DNA from: Vigna angularis
Lineage: Eukaryota > Streptophyta > Magnoliopsida > Fabales > Fabaceae
NCBI RefSeq assembly: GCF_016808095.1
Contig: NC_068976.1
Location: 12,309,001-12,373,000 of the forward strand
Length of the DNA: 64,000 nt
Direction of reading: 5' to 3'
The position numbers and the translations under genes are program-made. Every line of letters begins with the position of its first letter. Within the stretch, counting starts at the first letter, position 1. Below, one piece after another: positions 1-11,514 of this stretch. Below the pieces are notes generated by a model. That model was given only the letters and a program-made list of their open reading frames with translations. It had not been told where the DNA came from and searched no databases.

Positions 1-1290
1 GGCTCAATCTCAAAGCATAAGACAAGGCTTGTGGCAAAGGGATTTCTTTAGCAGCAAGGACTAATTTTTTCTAAAGTCTTTGCACCAGTGGCTTGGATAG
101 AAACTATACGTTTGGTGATAATAGTGGCTTGCGCAAGGGGTTGACCATTGTTTCAACTTGATGTAAAATCAGCCTTCTTGCATGGACCTTTAGAGGAGGA
201 GGTGTATGTCCAACAACCTCCTGGATTTGTTGAAAAGGGTAAAGAACATCAAGTTTACAGACTGCAGAAAACTCTTTACGGATTGAGACAAGCTCCTAAA
301 GCTTGGAATAAAAGGATTGATTCCTTCTTGATCAATCTCAGGTTTGCAAAATGTGTTGTAGAGCATGGTGTGTATGTGAAGAAAGGCACATGAGAAGACT
401 TGTTGATAATTTATCTCTATGTAGATGATCTACTTGTTATTGGATCAAATCCACTAGCCATAGAAGAATTCCAAAAGACCATGGAAGCTGAATTCGAGAT
501 GACAGATCTGGGAAAATTGAGTTATTTCCTGGGTATGGAATTCATCTACATAGTTGTAGGACTAGTTTTGCATCAAAAGAAGTATGCTAGATAATTGCTA
601 AAGAGTTTCAACATGATTTCATGCAATGCAGTAAAGAGTCTTATTGAGATTAATTTGAAATTAACGAAAGGTGAATCTGAAGAAAATGAAGATGAGACAA
701 TGTTCAAACAAATTAGTGGAACCTTGCAATTTCTCTACAACAGCAGGCCATACTTGTCATTCAATGTGGGCTTGGTGAGCAGTTTTATGAGTAGTCCAAA
801 GAAGTCTCATATGCTTGTTGTTAAGAGATTATTTAGATATATTCAAGGTACAACCGATTATGGAGTTTTGTTTCCAACTGGGAAGAAGAAATTAGAATTA
901 GAATTGATTGCATTCACTGATTCTGATTGTGGTGGTGATCCAGTGGAAAGAAAGAGAACCTATGGGTATGTATTCATGTTAAATGTTCGTGGTGTTCTAA
1001 GAAGCAACCAGTAATAGCTTGCTGTGAAGCTGAGTATATAACTAGAAGCTATGCAGCATGCCAAGGAGTTTGGCTTGAAGAATTGCTAAGAGAATTAAAA
1101 GTTCCTATAAAGGCACCAATACAGCTAAAGATTGACAATATTTCTGATATAAATTTGTCAAAAAATCCAATAAGTAAGCATATAAAAGTGAAATATCACT
1201 TCCTTATAGACATGATGAATAAAGGAATAATAACACCGACTTACTGCAAGACTGAGATATAAATGGCTGATGTATTTACAAAAAATTATG
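1..1290 (+). pseudogene. Ty1/copia pol relic (reverse transcriptase and RNase H part)
   Basis: This is the 3' half of a copia polyprotein, cut by the window edge. Seen in order: a KHKTRLVAKGF-like start of reverse transcriptase, [11 protein letters not shown] near 150-185, [10 protein letters not shown] near 280-305, the catalytic YVDD box near 418-430, FFLG/YFLGME near 525, and the RNase H segment with FTDSD near 913-930 and ADVFTK near 1265-1283. Stop codons at about 52, 143, 391, 592, 1012 and 1260 and at least one frame change break the reading frame, so no enzyme can be made. No LTR is visible downstream. The element must have entered from the left, and its 5' part lies outside the window. 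Confidence 0.93.
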
Positions 1291-2040
1291 AAGAATGAGA
1301 AGTTTGATAGTTTGTTATCCAATAATATCGCACAAAACAACTTACCACTCAAATTTTAATGAATATACATACAATACACATTTTTCATTCACCCGCTTTG
1401 TTTTGTTATTTCCAATAATATCGCACAAAGGGACAACTTACCACTCAAATCTAATTTATTCATTGAAGCTTTATATTTTCTATGTTACAGATGATATTCT
1501 ATAGATAAATATCTTTTGATACTTAAACAACTTTTACATAACTCATTCTTTCTTCACATCATAATAAAAAGAGTTGAAAATCAATTTTAGAGATAAAAAA
1601 GTAAATAAATTATTATTTAGATATTGACATTATTCCCCGTTATATAAATAATATTATAGTTATAAATAAAATACAAATAGTTCATATATATATTTAGAGA
1701 ACATATTTCAAAATATGAAAACAAAAAACATTACTAACTCTCGTAAACAAGTTGTTCAATTAATTTTTTACTTTTTAAAAAACAAAAATATTTAAATTAT
1801 AAAATTAAACTATAGCTTTTAATAAGAAATAGAGGAAAAGGTAATAATAAAAAATTAAATAAATATTATCATATGATAAAACTGTAGAGCCTTCTAGATT
1901 TCTATGAAAAAATTCTTGCTACTTTGTAAGTAATCGTAAAAAAGTCATAGGATTTGAAAACTAAAGACTTTTGTTTTTTCAAAGAAAAGACAAGATATTT
2001 GTGAGGAAAGTTTATAAATATGTAAAGAGAGAATGATAAC
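1291..2040. other. AT-rich spacer with a 40-bp direct repeat
   Basis: No gene is seen. A segment built around CCAATAATATCGCACAAA followed by ACAACTTACCACTCAAAT occurs twice, near 1318-1358 and 1410-1452. It may be a small duplication or a remnant of the adjoining copia element's 3' end. Confidence 0.5.
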
Positions 2041-3659
2041 TTTAAAATAACTTAATTTCTTAATTTTTTTTACCATCTTCCACCATCAATTTTTGAATTC
2101 ATAAACAAGAAGCAATTGTTTTAATATTCAATTTAAGATTGAGAACTACCAACTTTTCTCACCTCAAAAGGTCCTAATCTTGCTCAGAATATTGCTACCT
2201 TTCAAGTAAAAGAGGGTGGGTATTCACTGCAAAAATGTTTCTCAACAAATTCATATATGCAACACTCACATACTTTCATCACTTCACAACTTTTCATCTT
2301 AAAACCTTATCTTACCTCTTACCAAAACATTCATGAATAATGCATGCAATTAATACTCTTACCTAACATCTCATAAAGATTATGCGTTTTGAAAAAAAAA
2401 AAAACAAATCATCCCAACAATGACAAAATAATAAGCTGAACCAAATAAGGTCACAAAATTCTCAAGCGGGAATTAAATACACAATGCTTACATGACTCAC
2501 TAGTTTGGTTTCATTCTATTAATTGTTGAGAGTCTTCTTTAGGGATTGCTTCTTTCAAGCTCATTTTCCTAGTTTTTTTGTTTACAAATGGATGGCAACC
2601 TTTTTGACAGTTCTATTTTTTTTTTCTTTCATTGCAAAAGATCATAAAAAAAACCGATTGCATTGTTTATATCTATTTGCAAATCATTCCAACAATGCCA
2701 TAATAAAAAATAAGAAGTCACAAAATTCTAGAATCATTGTAAAAGGAGAAAAATCTGTTTTAATTGTGAAAGAAGGAAAATCTGATATTTTTATGCCTAA
2801 CCGATATAAATGTTTAAAATATGCAATTATGTCTTTGTCAATGCTTAATTTACTGATTTGTTTTATTTTATAAACATAACTAAAGCAGACAATTTCTGCT
2901 GCAAAAATAAAGTAACGTCAAACTTAATTAATTAGTTTTATTTAATTTATTATACAATTTTTTCTGATTTAAAATAATGTTATTCTATTTATAAACACAT
3001 TTTTTATATTGGTGTTTAAAACGTAATAAATCTTAGTGGCATCCAAGTCTATTACTGTAGCTACCATTTTAGAGTTATGGATGAATTTTAAGTATTTATT
3101 CTTGGTCATAGGGAGTACTATCAAATAATTATTTAAAAATAATTATGGTAGATGTGTGAAATGTAGCACTGATGCATTAATTCCAAACAAATCATTCTTT
3201 AAAAATAAGTTAGACTTGGAATGGGTTTAACCAATTAAAATAAAATAATGTTTCACTAAAAATTAAATCATAAATATATAATACTTTTAAAGATTTATAT
3301 ATTTTTTAAATATAAAGACAACGTTCTAAAACAAAATAAAGTAATATGAATGTGATAATGGAAAAAGGTAACGCAACACGCATAATAAAAATTTTGCAAT
3401 TATTTCCATCATTTTTTGAACACATTTTGTCATCTTAGAGACTTTGCAAAGTTTTTTTTTCCGGAAGACAATTGTCTACAAACTAGTTCAATGACAATGT
3501 TCTCTACATGAGTTGATTTATTTTGATTTTTGTTAATTTTTTTTATTCATAAAACATTTTCATTTCAAAAGCAACTAAACTTGTCAGAACTTACTCAAGT
3601 AAAGTGGAACTTGGACTAAATCCAGAAAGTCCACTACTATAAAATTGTCTTAATGAATA
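2040..3659. repeat. Segmental duplication, copy A, flank downstream of the gene copy
   Basis: The text runs parallel to 11,690-13,346 (copy B) and 16,550-18,170 (copy C). Shared landmarks are AATCTTGCTCAGAATATTG, TTTCTCAACAAATTCATA followed by ATGCAACACTCACATACTT, GGTTTCATTCTATTAATTGT, and a stretch on TTTAAGTATTTATTC. Divergence is moderate with many small indels, so the duplication is not recent. The open frame of 116 codons at 2523-2873 lies in this noncoding repeat and has no homologous frame in copies B or C. Confidence 0.85.
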
Positions 3660-5052
3660 TTAATTTTTCCACATAAAAAATTCAAGTTCATCATCAAAGA
3701 TCTCTGTATCATCTGCGTTGACTTCAACTGCATTATTTTCCATTTGCTGCAAGCAATCATATCATCAAACTAAAGTGATCATACTCGTAGTATCATCCCA
3801 TTACATATGATGTTGTTGTTCCATGATCTACTCTCTTCCTTGTACTCTTTATTCATGGCTACATGCATGTTTCCACTAGCTTGGTTTGTAGTATTGGATT
3901 TAATGGAATTCATCGTTGTGGAAATTGTTTCTCTTTGTGAATGTGATATTCCAATCGAATGAGCGTCTTGATGAGTCGAAAGTAGAGGGGAAGTTAATGT
4001 TGAAGTTGAGTAAAATCATACTGATAACTTATTTTTGCCAGACAAAAGGGTAGGTTTTGAGGTGTTGTTATAGTTAAGCACATGGATATCATCTAAAATG
4101 TTGTTATTAAATATAGGGATAATATATAAACTGTTGTCATTAAGCACATGGGTAACATCTAAAATATTGTTATTAGGTAAAAAAGGTAGGATCTATAGTG
4201 TTGTTATCAAGAAAAATGATAGGATCTAAAGTGTTGTTATAAAGCAAAATGGTATGATCTAAAGTGTTGTTTTTATCAAGCAAAAGGGTGGATCTATAGT
4301 TTTGTTTTCAACCAAAAGTGGATCTATAGTTTTGTTTTCAACCAAAAGGGTAGGATCTAAAGTGTTGTTTTAAATATAAAAGGGAGGATTAAAGGTGTTG
4401 TTATTAAGTAAAAGGGTAGGTTCTGAATTATTGAAATGGTGTAGATTGAGGTTGAATCCTAATGTTTAACTTGGACGTGTGAAATTGAGAAGTTCTAGCT
4501 TAAGGGTTGGAAGAGAGTAGGGATGTAATGGTGTGAAGATAAAAAGTTGGAATTACAGGTGATGCTTGAGGAGGAGGATGAGGAAGATGAAGAGGAGTGG
4601 GATGAAAAGAAAGAGGAGGAAGGGGTGGGAAGGATGAGGAGAAGGAAAATTCATTCAAGTAGTGTGAAATTTTGTTTGAGAGTTGTGAATACATCACAAT
4701 CCTTCTCCTAGCCTTGAATCTTCCATTTGGTCTAAACCTTGAGTAAAAGAAAGTTGAAAGGACAGCAATTGATGTTGTTGATGATGGTCCAGTTGTTGTT
4801 AATGCTCGTTAGCAAATTTCATGGTAGTCTTGTGGTATTTGAAGGCAATGACAATCTCCTTCCTTTCCTCTGCCATATTCATTGGCCTTTGTCTTGATAA
4901 GGCATGTTGGTAAGTCTTCTTCTAACTTGTTTTCTTAGTTGTTGTTGGGCATGTTGTCCTAAATTTTGATTTGCAAAAGCATGGTCGTCAACACCAGCAC
5001 AAATTGGAGCTTTGGTGTTCGTGGTGGTGTGTGTTTGTTTTGATTTGTCCAT
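3660..5052 (-). pseudogene. Broken copy A of the Pro/Asn-rich protein gene
   Basis: This is a paralogue of the intact gene at 13,347-14,642. Its start codon at 5050-5052 and the first ~56 codons are conserved (MDKSKQTHTT..., VRRRLTN.PYQ). Near 4884 two extra bases relative to the intact copy shift the frame into an immediate stop. The central block reappears in another frame at 4500-4697 (NKISHYLNEFSF, SFPPLPPL), and the Leu-Asn repeat block lies at about 4020-4440 with its own disruptions. The end aligns with the intact copy's LEFPI terminus, but the stop is changed. The gene is a clear unprocessed tandem pseudogene: both flanks are also duplicated. Confidence 0.88.
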
Positions 5053-6175
5053 TCTTTTTAGTTGGTTGTAAGAAAAGAGAGTTGAGGAGGAAGGGATGAA
5101 AGAAGAGGAGGAAGTGAAGAAGGAGGAGGGTCTTATTGAAGTTCCATTAATTTTTTCTCTTTGTTTCTTTAGAAACTATTTACCTCTTACTTCTATGGTG
5201 TTTTGTATAAACTTGGGTGTCAATTGAATTTAGAAAAGGAAGGGTAGGTTGGTGGAATCATGGGTTTTCTCCAATAATAGATACTTAGTGCATGATATAT
5301 AAGTTGATAATGAAATGAAAATGTCCTAAATGTCTTTCAAGATTACTATAAAGTGTTGGGGGAACACAGATAGTTTTTATGTTGTTTTTGGACTTCTTTC
5401 ATGTTTTGGTAAACTATTTTATGTTTGTTACTCTTTTATTATCTATTTTTATTTTATGTTATTCATTTTAGTATTATTATCAGGATTATGAATGAAGAAA
5501 TGGAGGATATTATGATAATTTGTCATAGGTTAGTGACAGATTTTAAAATCTTGATATTTTGTGTATATTACTTGGACTGATGACATTTCTAGCTATTCAT
5601 ATGCATATCACTATTCTTTATTAATCTTTTGTGTTAATAATTCAAAAAACGTACTATTTAACCAACCACCTAAAGGAAGATTTGAAAATGTATTTTTGTT
5701 AATTCAACTTTTGATCCTTGAAAAAAATTCAGATATAACATATTCTTGCACAAATTCAATACAATAGATTCGTTTTAAAAAAATAAAATTAGAAAAAACT
5801 AAAACATAATTTTTCACCTATTACTTTATAATTTGTAACTTGCATCTTCTTGTTTTTCAATAAAGATATTTAGTTCTTCAATATTTAAAAAATATTGGTT
5901 TTATTCTAATTGTTTCAATTAAAATATTCATTGATATTTCTTTTAACATGATAAAGAAACATTTATTTTTGATATAGACACAAAAACAATGTTTTATTCA
6001 TAATTATTGAAGCTTTCGTGTTGTATGATAAAAATTATAAATATTCACATATTTCAATTAATGTCATATTAAGATGGTAAAAGAATATACATCATAATAT
6101 GTCACGTGTAAGTTAACATTAATAATTTAGTAGTGGGCGAATTTCATAATCAATAGAAAAATATAAAATAAAAAT
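5053..6175. repeat. Segmental duplication, copy A, flank upstream of the gene copy
   Basis: This parallels 14,643-15,780. Both contain the AG-rich leader just before the start codon, an AACTTGGGTGT.AAT segment, AGGTTGGTGGAATCATGG, the TGATATATAAGTTGATA stretch that may include the promoter TATA box of the gene, and further right TTAATGT.ATATTAAGATGG followed by GTAAAAGAATATA. Similarity ends close to 6170, where a fragment of another gene copy is joined. Confidence 0.8.
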
Positions 6176-6184
6176 ATTTCGCAA

Positions 6185-6532
6185 TCAATAAGAAAATGAG
6201 TATGTTTTGAAGTGTTCTTGTAGTTAAACACAAGGATATAATTAAAATGTTGTTATTAAGCATAGGAATAACATCTAAAATATTGTCATTAAGCAAAAGA
6301 GTAGGATTTAAAGTGTTGTTATCAAGTAAAAGAGTATGATCTAGAATGTTGTTTTCAAGTAAAAGGGGAGGATCAAAGGTGTTGCTATTAAGCAAAAAGA
6401 TATGTTCTAAAATATTAAAACGATGTAAATTGAGGTTGAATCCCAATGTCTGACTTGGAAGTGTGAAATTCGGAGGTTCCAGGTTAAGGGATGGAAGAGA
6501 AAATTGGGAAGTAAAGATGTGAGGGTAAAACA
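6185..6532 (-). pseudogene. Gene fragment D of the Pro/Asn-rich protein family, cut by a copia LTR
   Basis: The minus strand reads the middle of the family protein: [21 protein letters not shown], then about seven Leu/Asn repeat units (LLLENNILDH, LLLDNNTLNP). It matches roughly 13,745-14,135 of the intact gene. The C-terminal part is missing at the left junction, and the N-terminal part is missing exactly where the copia LTR begins at 6533. The frame is open for the whole fragment (ORF 6150-6533), but there is no natural start or end. It stands head-to-tail after copy A, as expected from unequal crossing over. Confidence 0.85.
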
Positions 6533-6689
6533 TGTTAAGCTAATCAAATTCCTATAATAAGGCTATTAAATATTATGTAATTATGTTGTGCATAATTACA
6601 TTCCTTATTTAGATCATACTTTTTTTTGTATATATACCTATTTCCAATACATAATGAAACTCACATTCAAATCCTCTTTATTTCTTATA
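6533..6689 (+). mobile_element. Short LTR of a degenerate copia element
   Basis: It starts TGTTAAGC and ends TTTCTTATA immediately before a copia-type primer site. It includes a TATA-like GTATATATACC at about 6630. At roughly 157 bp it is a short LTR. No second LTR is seen downstream, so only the 5' end of the element remains. Confidence 0.7.
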
Positions 6690-6701
6690 TGGTATCACGA
6701 G
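6690..6701 (+). other. Primer binding site of the copia element (initiator tRNA-Met type)
   Basis: TGGTATCACGAG differs at two positions from the plant copia consensus TGGTATCAGAGC, which pairs with the 3' half of initiator tRNA-Met. It directly follows the LTR. Confidence 0.75.
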
Positions 6702-6949
6702 TCTCTCTCTGATCCAGACCTCGCCTCTTTGCGTTTAACATTGTGTGTTCCTTCTTTTTTTTGCATCATCTCACGCACCAAGGCTCTCTTTTGCGCTGCC
6801 ACCACTCCCAATCACCATTGTGCCTTCCCTTCACCAACATTTTTTAGCACCTTCACTCCCTTCCTTCTCCAACTCGTGTTGCCCCTCATCTTTCAACAGC
6901 CATGAGCCACCCCTCCCTTCTTGCTCGAATGTCATTCTCTAGTCTAAGC

Positions 6950-7535
6950 AACTATGCTTTGCCACTTGCCAGCCCAACCATTGCCTCTTCTTTTTGTCAA
7001 ACACATGTCTCCCACCATTGGTGTCATGTTTTCAACCAACTCTGATCTTGACTCCACATCATCAGGTATACTTGAATTTTACCCAACACTCACGGTCACT
7101 AATATAAAAAATAGTATCTCTTACATGTTGGACATGAAGAATGACCATTAAGCTATATAGGTTGAACTTTTTGAAACTCATGCTCAAGTTGCCAGAGTTC
7201 TTCACCATATAATCCCTCAACCTAGGAAGCAACATCCTAGTCCAACCGATGTTAATCACAAACAATTAACCACTCTTTATTATATTGTACTTTAGTGGAT
7301 CTATTCTACCATCTCTTTTTGATCTCCTCACCACTGTCATAGAGAAAGGATCCACAGTTATGGCTACCTAAAATTGTTTAATGGTCATTTTTCAGAACAA
7401 CCAGAATTCCTATATTGTTGTTCTCAAGTAGGATTTATCTTCCACTCGCATGGATAAATTTATGAATGTTTCTACATACTATCAATAACTCAAAAAAATC
7501 TCTCATTAATTGACGAATGTTGGTGCTCCTATTAG
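6950..7535 (+). pseudogene. Copia gag relic, first part (split by a solo LTR)
   Basis: Translation in shifting frames gives a recognisable plant copia Gag (UBN2-type) core: ISYMLDMKNDH, VELFETHAQVARVLHHIIP near 7160-7220, then IVLQWIYSTISFDLL and VIEKGSTVMAT near 7285-7370, and LTNVGAPIS at about 7510-7536. Several stops interrupt it. The domain breaks off at GAPIS and resumes after 8424. The upstream leader 6702-6950 is rich in Ser/Pro/His codons and may be noncoding leader. Confidence 0.85.
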
Positions 7536-8424
7536 TATTAACTCCTTGGCAAGCATACTAAATCATACAAGTCGTAAAGATTGTAAGTCCATGTATCATT
7601 TTTCAAGGAATATGTGTTTGCTTAGCTCATTATGATTAATTATTAATTTAGGCAATGAATATGAACCTTGATTGAATCAAACAAGTGAATAAACATATAA
7701 AACTACTAAATATAAAAGTTATAAATTGATCTAGGTAAAGACTCACTAGGGCTAGACTTCATGACCCAAACTCTATGCAATCTACAAAATATTTCTCTAA
7801 CATATTCAAGCATTCATATCAAAAGCATACAGGCCCTAATCCCTTAGAGACAAGTTCTAAATCCATATGTGAAAATAATAATCCCTTAGATATTCAAACA
7901 CAAGATTTTCATCAAGAAAAGATGTCTAGAATGACCAAGAGTTTTGGTCTATGAAATATGGAGTCCTTGAGTCCTAGAAGTGCCTCAACTTGTGTCTTAA
8001 GTTTCAGGTTCATTTCCACGTCCAAAATTCTCTTTTTCTTCAACTCCCGACACTTTAAAATGTTCTAAAAAAAGTGTATACTCATTGGGCGAGAATATCC
8101 TCTCGCTAGGTGAAATATAACTTATCTAACGTTACGGATTGCTCTATTTACTGAGCCACAAGGCTTTTTGACTAGGCTAGTGCCAATGTCCTATCAGGCG
8201 AGTGTTAATGCCTGGCTGGGCAAGTCGCTCCTGGAAACAACTCTCATTTCTTCTTCAATCTTCCATTTTCTTGCAAAATAATTCATATATGAAAATTAAA
8301 TCTATCTATGAAGAACATATACAAATATTACATTTTTTTCATGGAATTCAACACAAAACACATGACATAAAGATAAATAAGAGCTCTAATAAGTGTGAAT
8401 AATAGGTAATTATCACACTTATCA
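7536..8424 (-). mobile_element. Solo LTR (old copy), inserted in the copia gag relic
   Basis: On the minus strand it starts TGATAAGTGTGATAATTACC and ends with a version of ACTTGTATGATTTAGTATGC followed by TTGCCAAGGAGTTAATA. The same two ends occur in the 20,887-22,349 element in plus orientation. Flanks are ATTAG (7531-7535) and GTTAG (8425-8429), a 5-bp target duplication with one change. When the 889 bp and one flank copy are removed, the gag frame reads GAP(I/V)SSHCLVL, the expected continuation. No internal region or second LTR remains. The ends resemble the LTR ends of large plant gypsy-type elements, which is inference. Confidence 0.82.
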
Positions 8425-8880
8425 GTTAGTAGTCATTGCTTGGTATTGTAGCTAGTCTCTAGTTATTTTGAGCCCTTTTGTGGTGTAGCCACCTTGATCC
8501 ATCAGAGAAACATTTTGCCTTCCTTCCTCCAGGCCCATTCTATGTTGATTCTCAAGGAATCTGGTCTGGCAAAGATGCAAACGACTGCCTCTCACACCGT
8601 CATGCACACTTCAGACCCCACAGGACCTTGATCACTTCTTACAGCAACGCTCCAACTATCACTCAAACAATCATTTTGGGTCCAGTTGTAATTGCAACAA
8701 TCAGGGTCACTTTGGTGGACATAATAAGCATAACAAATCTCCTCAAATGGCTCATTTGGTTTGTCTGCTGCTCTTGCTATAGCTTCTTCTCTATCATGGT
8801 AGCAACCTTAGTCTATTTCCTAGAATCCCTAGGGTTGGACTCCCCCTCCTTAGGGTAGGCCTCCTTTTAATTTTTTCTAC
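8425..8880 (+). pseudogene. Copia gag relic, second part
   Basis: It continues from the first part: VSSHCLVL.LVSS, then [20 protein letters not shown] near 8490-8555 and [13 protein letters not shown]. These correspond to the LPSF.QARSML.LEE segment of plant copia Gag. An Asn/Gly/His-rich tail (NNQGHFGGHNKHNK) is readable near 8690-8735, as in the RNA-binding C-terminus. Stops are frequent. Pol is absent; the element is truncated at about 8880. Confidence 0.8.
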
Positions 8881-8904
8881 AGGTAAAAAATAGGTTAGAA
8901 TTAG

Positions 8905-9062
8905 TTTAAAAATAATGAAGAATTTTCCTTCTAATTTTAAAAATAATGAAGAATTTTCTTTCTAATTTTAAAATTAAATTAAAATTTTCCTTCCTATGTG
9001 AAAAATAATGAAGAATTTTTCTTCCAAATTTAAAAATAATGAAGAATTTTCTTTCTAAAATT
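8905..9062. repeat. 31-bp tandem repeat, four diverged copies
   Basis: AAAAATAATGAAGAATTTTC followed by TTTCTAATTT recurs at about 8909, 8940, 9001 and 9032, with a 30-bp gap of related sequence between the second and third. Confidence 0.75.
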
Positions 9063-11514
9063 TAAAATTGGAACTTAATCAAACAAATTAACGAAATTTA
9101 AGACTAAAATGAACAAAATTAGGGAAAATGGAGACTGATTGAATACAAGAAACTAACTTATGGCACTGATATTGACTTGACATTGGCATTAACACTGACG
9201 TGACATATGACACTAACTTACATATAATAGTGATAGTGCAACATAATGTTGACTTGACACATGAACAACTTTTTTAAAGTTAAGAAAAAATAAAAAAATG
9301 ATACAAAAAATTACGAACTTACGCACTACATACATTGTTTGACTTTCGCTAATGACTTAAATATCATTACCAAAAATGAACAAATTGATCAAAATTGATG
9401 AAAATTAAGATCTTAATCACAAAAAAAAACAAAAACCAAATTAATCAAAATAGACCAATATAGAAACTAAAATTACTTTTAAATATTTTATATTTTAATA
9501 CACTCCATGATTTCGACCAGATTAGAATTCTTAATATTTTTTATAATTATTGGAGAAATAAAAGACAAAAAAAAAATTGAAGTCAATTAATTTAAGATAT
9601 TTCTTTAAAATATTGTCTAAAAATTTTACAAATTATTTATATTATGTCAATAGACACAAAAATTAATCCATAGGCAATTGGACGTTACTATAGGAAAGAT
9701 ATGTTTCACGTTTTTTCAATCGAGTAATTTGTTTTTAGTTATTTATTTCATAATATTTAAAAAAATTTCATTTGTATGTATTAGTTTTAAGTTCATTGTA
9801 TTATACTTTTTTGTTGAACTTTTTATTAATACTTTTCTGGAAAAACACTAACATTATTTTACTTTCCTTTATTTTCTTTTTTAAGCACAATATTTGGGTT
9901 TTTTTTTCTAAAAAAGTAGGATTTTATTACAGAAAGCTATAATATTTTTTCAATTTAATATATTTTTTAAAATATTTTTATATTTTAAATTTTATTACAG
10001 AAAGCTATAATTATCTATTTTTTATATATACATTTTGAATTATTACCCACACAAAATTAGGTGTTCGGATTTTTGGAACTCTTCATTTATAAATAGTCAT
10101 CATTTCTTTTTGTAAGAGAGGTTCAGATATATTTGAATCGGTTTTACACTTATTTGTTTAATATTTTTTTTAGCCTAATTGTGAAGGAAGAAAAACATGC
10201 AAAAATCTAACACATTTCTTTAGAATTTATTTTTGAATTTCAAAATTTCCTTCTTAGTTTAGTACATTTTCTGACTATTTAGTGAGTATCATACCCAAGG
10301 TTTCTTGTAGCTATAAGAATTTTCAAAACTCCTACATTACAAATATCCATTACTTTTTTTTTTATTTAGTTTCAATATTCTTAAATCAAGTTTATAGAAA
10401 CATAATATATATTATATTCATATAAAAGCTATAAATTACAAAAGTGTTGTTTACTTGATAATTTATATAACATCTAGAAAAGTATTAAAATGCAATGCGA
10501 TAATATTTCATATTATATTTTTTCCAAAAACCTAAAATAGTGCAACTAATATGAGCATCTTATTCTTTTAAGGTATACTCATGGAGTCATGATTCTAAAT
10601 ATCATCTCAAGACCAAAATAACGTAATCTATAGACATTATATTCAATATTAGTAAATCAATTTAAATCATGAGATCATTAATAACATCAATTATTTAAAT
10701 TTGTAAACGACACATGACATTATCATAACTTTAATTATTATTGAACATTGGAAGTGTAAATATAATATATTTTTTGTCACAGTCAATAATACTTTTTGGA
10801 AGGAAAAATTTATAAGTTATTGTTATAATTTTTGTACAAAATTGTAATTTTATACAGTGAAAGCTATTGCGCTAAATTTGGTCTACTGAGAATTTTTTTT
10901 TCTTGACAAAGAATTTCGTTAAAAGTTTATGTATATACAAATCATATCTATGAAGACATTGTTTTAGATCTAGTACACCTACCTTTTTCTCACTGAGCTA
11001 AATTGACATGTGAGTAATTGATTATTAATTTCTCAGTTTCACAACAATAATTAAATAAATAATTAGCTTTCAATTTAAATACAAGAAGTATTTTGACATT
11101 TAGAAGAGGAAAATGTATGCTTTATAAAGTTGTTTGGTGGTATTAATTGGCAAATGCATAATAACATTTCTTTATTATCTATTGATTAGAAATAGTGATC
11201 TACACTAACAATATTTACGAAAGAGGAGGAGATATTTTACTTCAATTCACTAATTTGTTTATTTTTGTTATCATCTAATGTCCAATATGTTTCTTAAGTT
11301 GTACATACTTTCATAACAACAAAACTTAGCATTTAAAAAATAGTAAAAAAATGAACAACTGGGATAAAATTGAGAAATAAAATAAAATAAAAGTATAATT
11401 AAAAGAAAATTTTCTAACAGAAAGACACCAATCTCCTTTCTCACACAAAATAGTAAAACAACTACGGCTTATATTAGTATTGATGGATGCATGCACACAT
11501 ATTCAGAAGGGAAA
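9063..11514. other. AT-rich intergenic DNA
   Basis: No coding frame or element boundary could be supported. The stretch 9110-9270 (GACTGATTGAATACAAGA, TGACGTGACATATGACAC) resembles short legume Mutator-type terminal sequences, but no partner end was found. Confidence 0.5.

Noticed and set aside
2523..2873. 116-codon plus frame
   Set aside because: It lies in the duplicated flank; copies B and C do not keep the frame.
6588..7151. Three overlapping small frames as separate genes
   Set aside because: They are leader and gag remains of the copia element, identified by the primer site and later Gag motifs.
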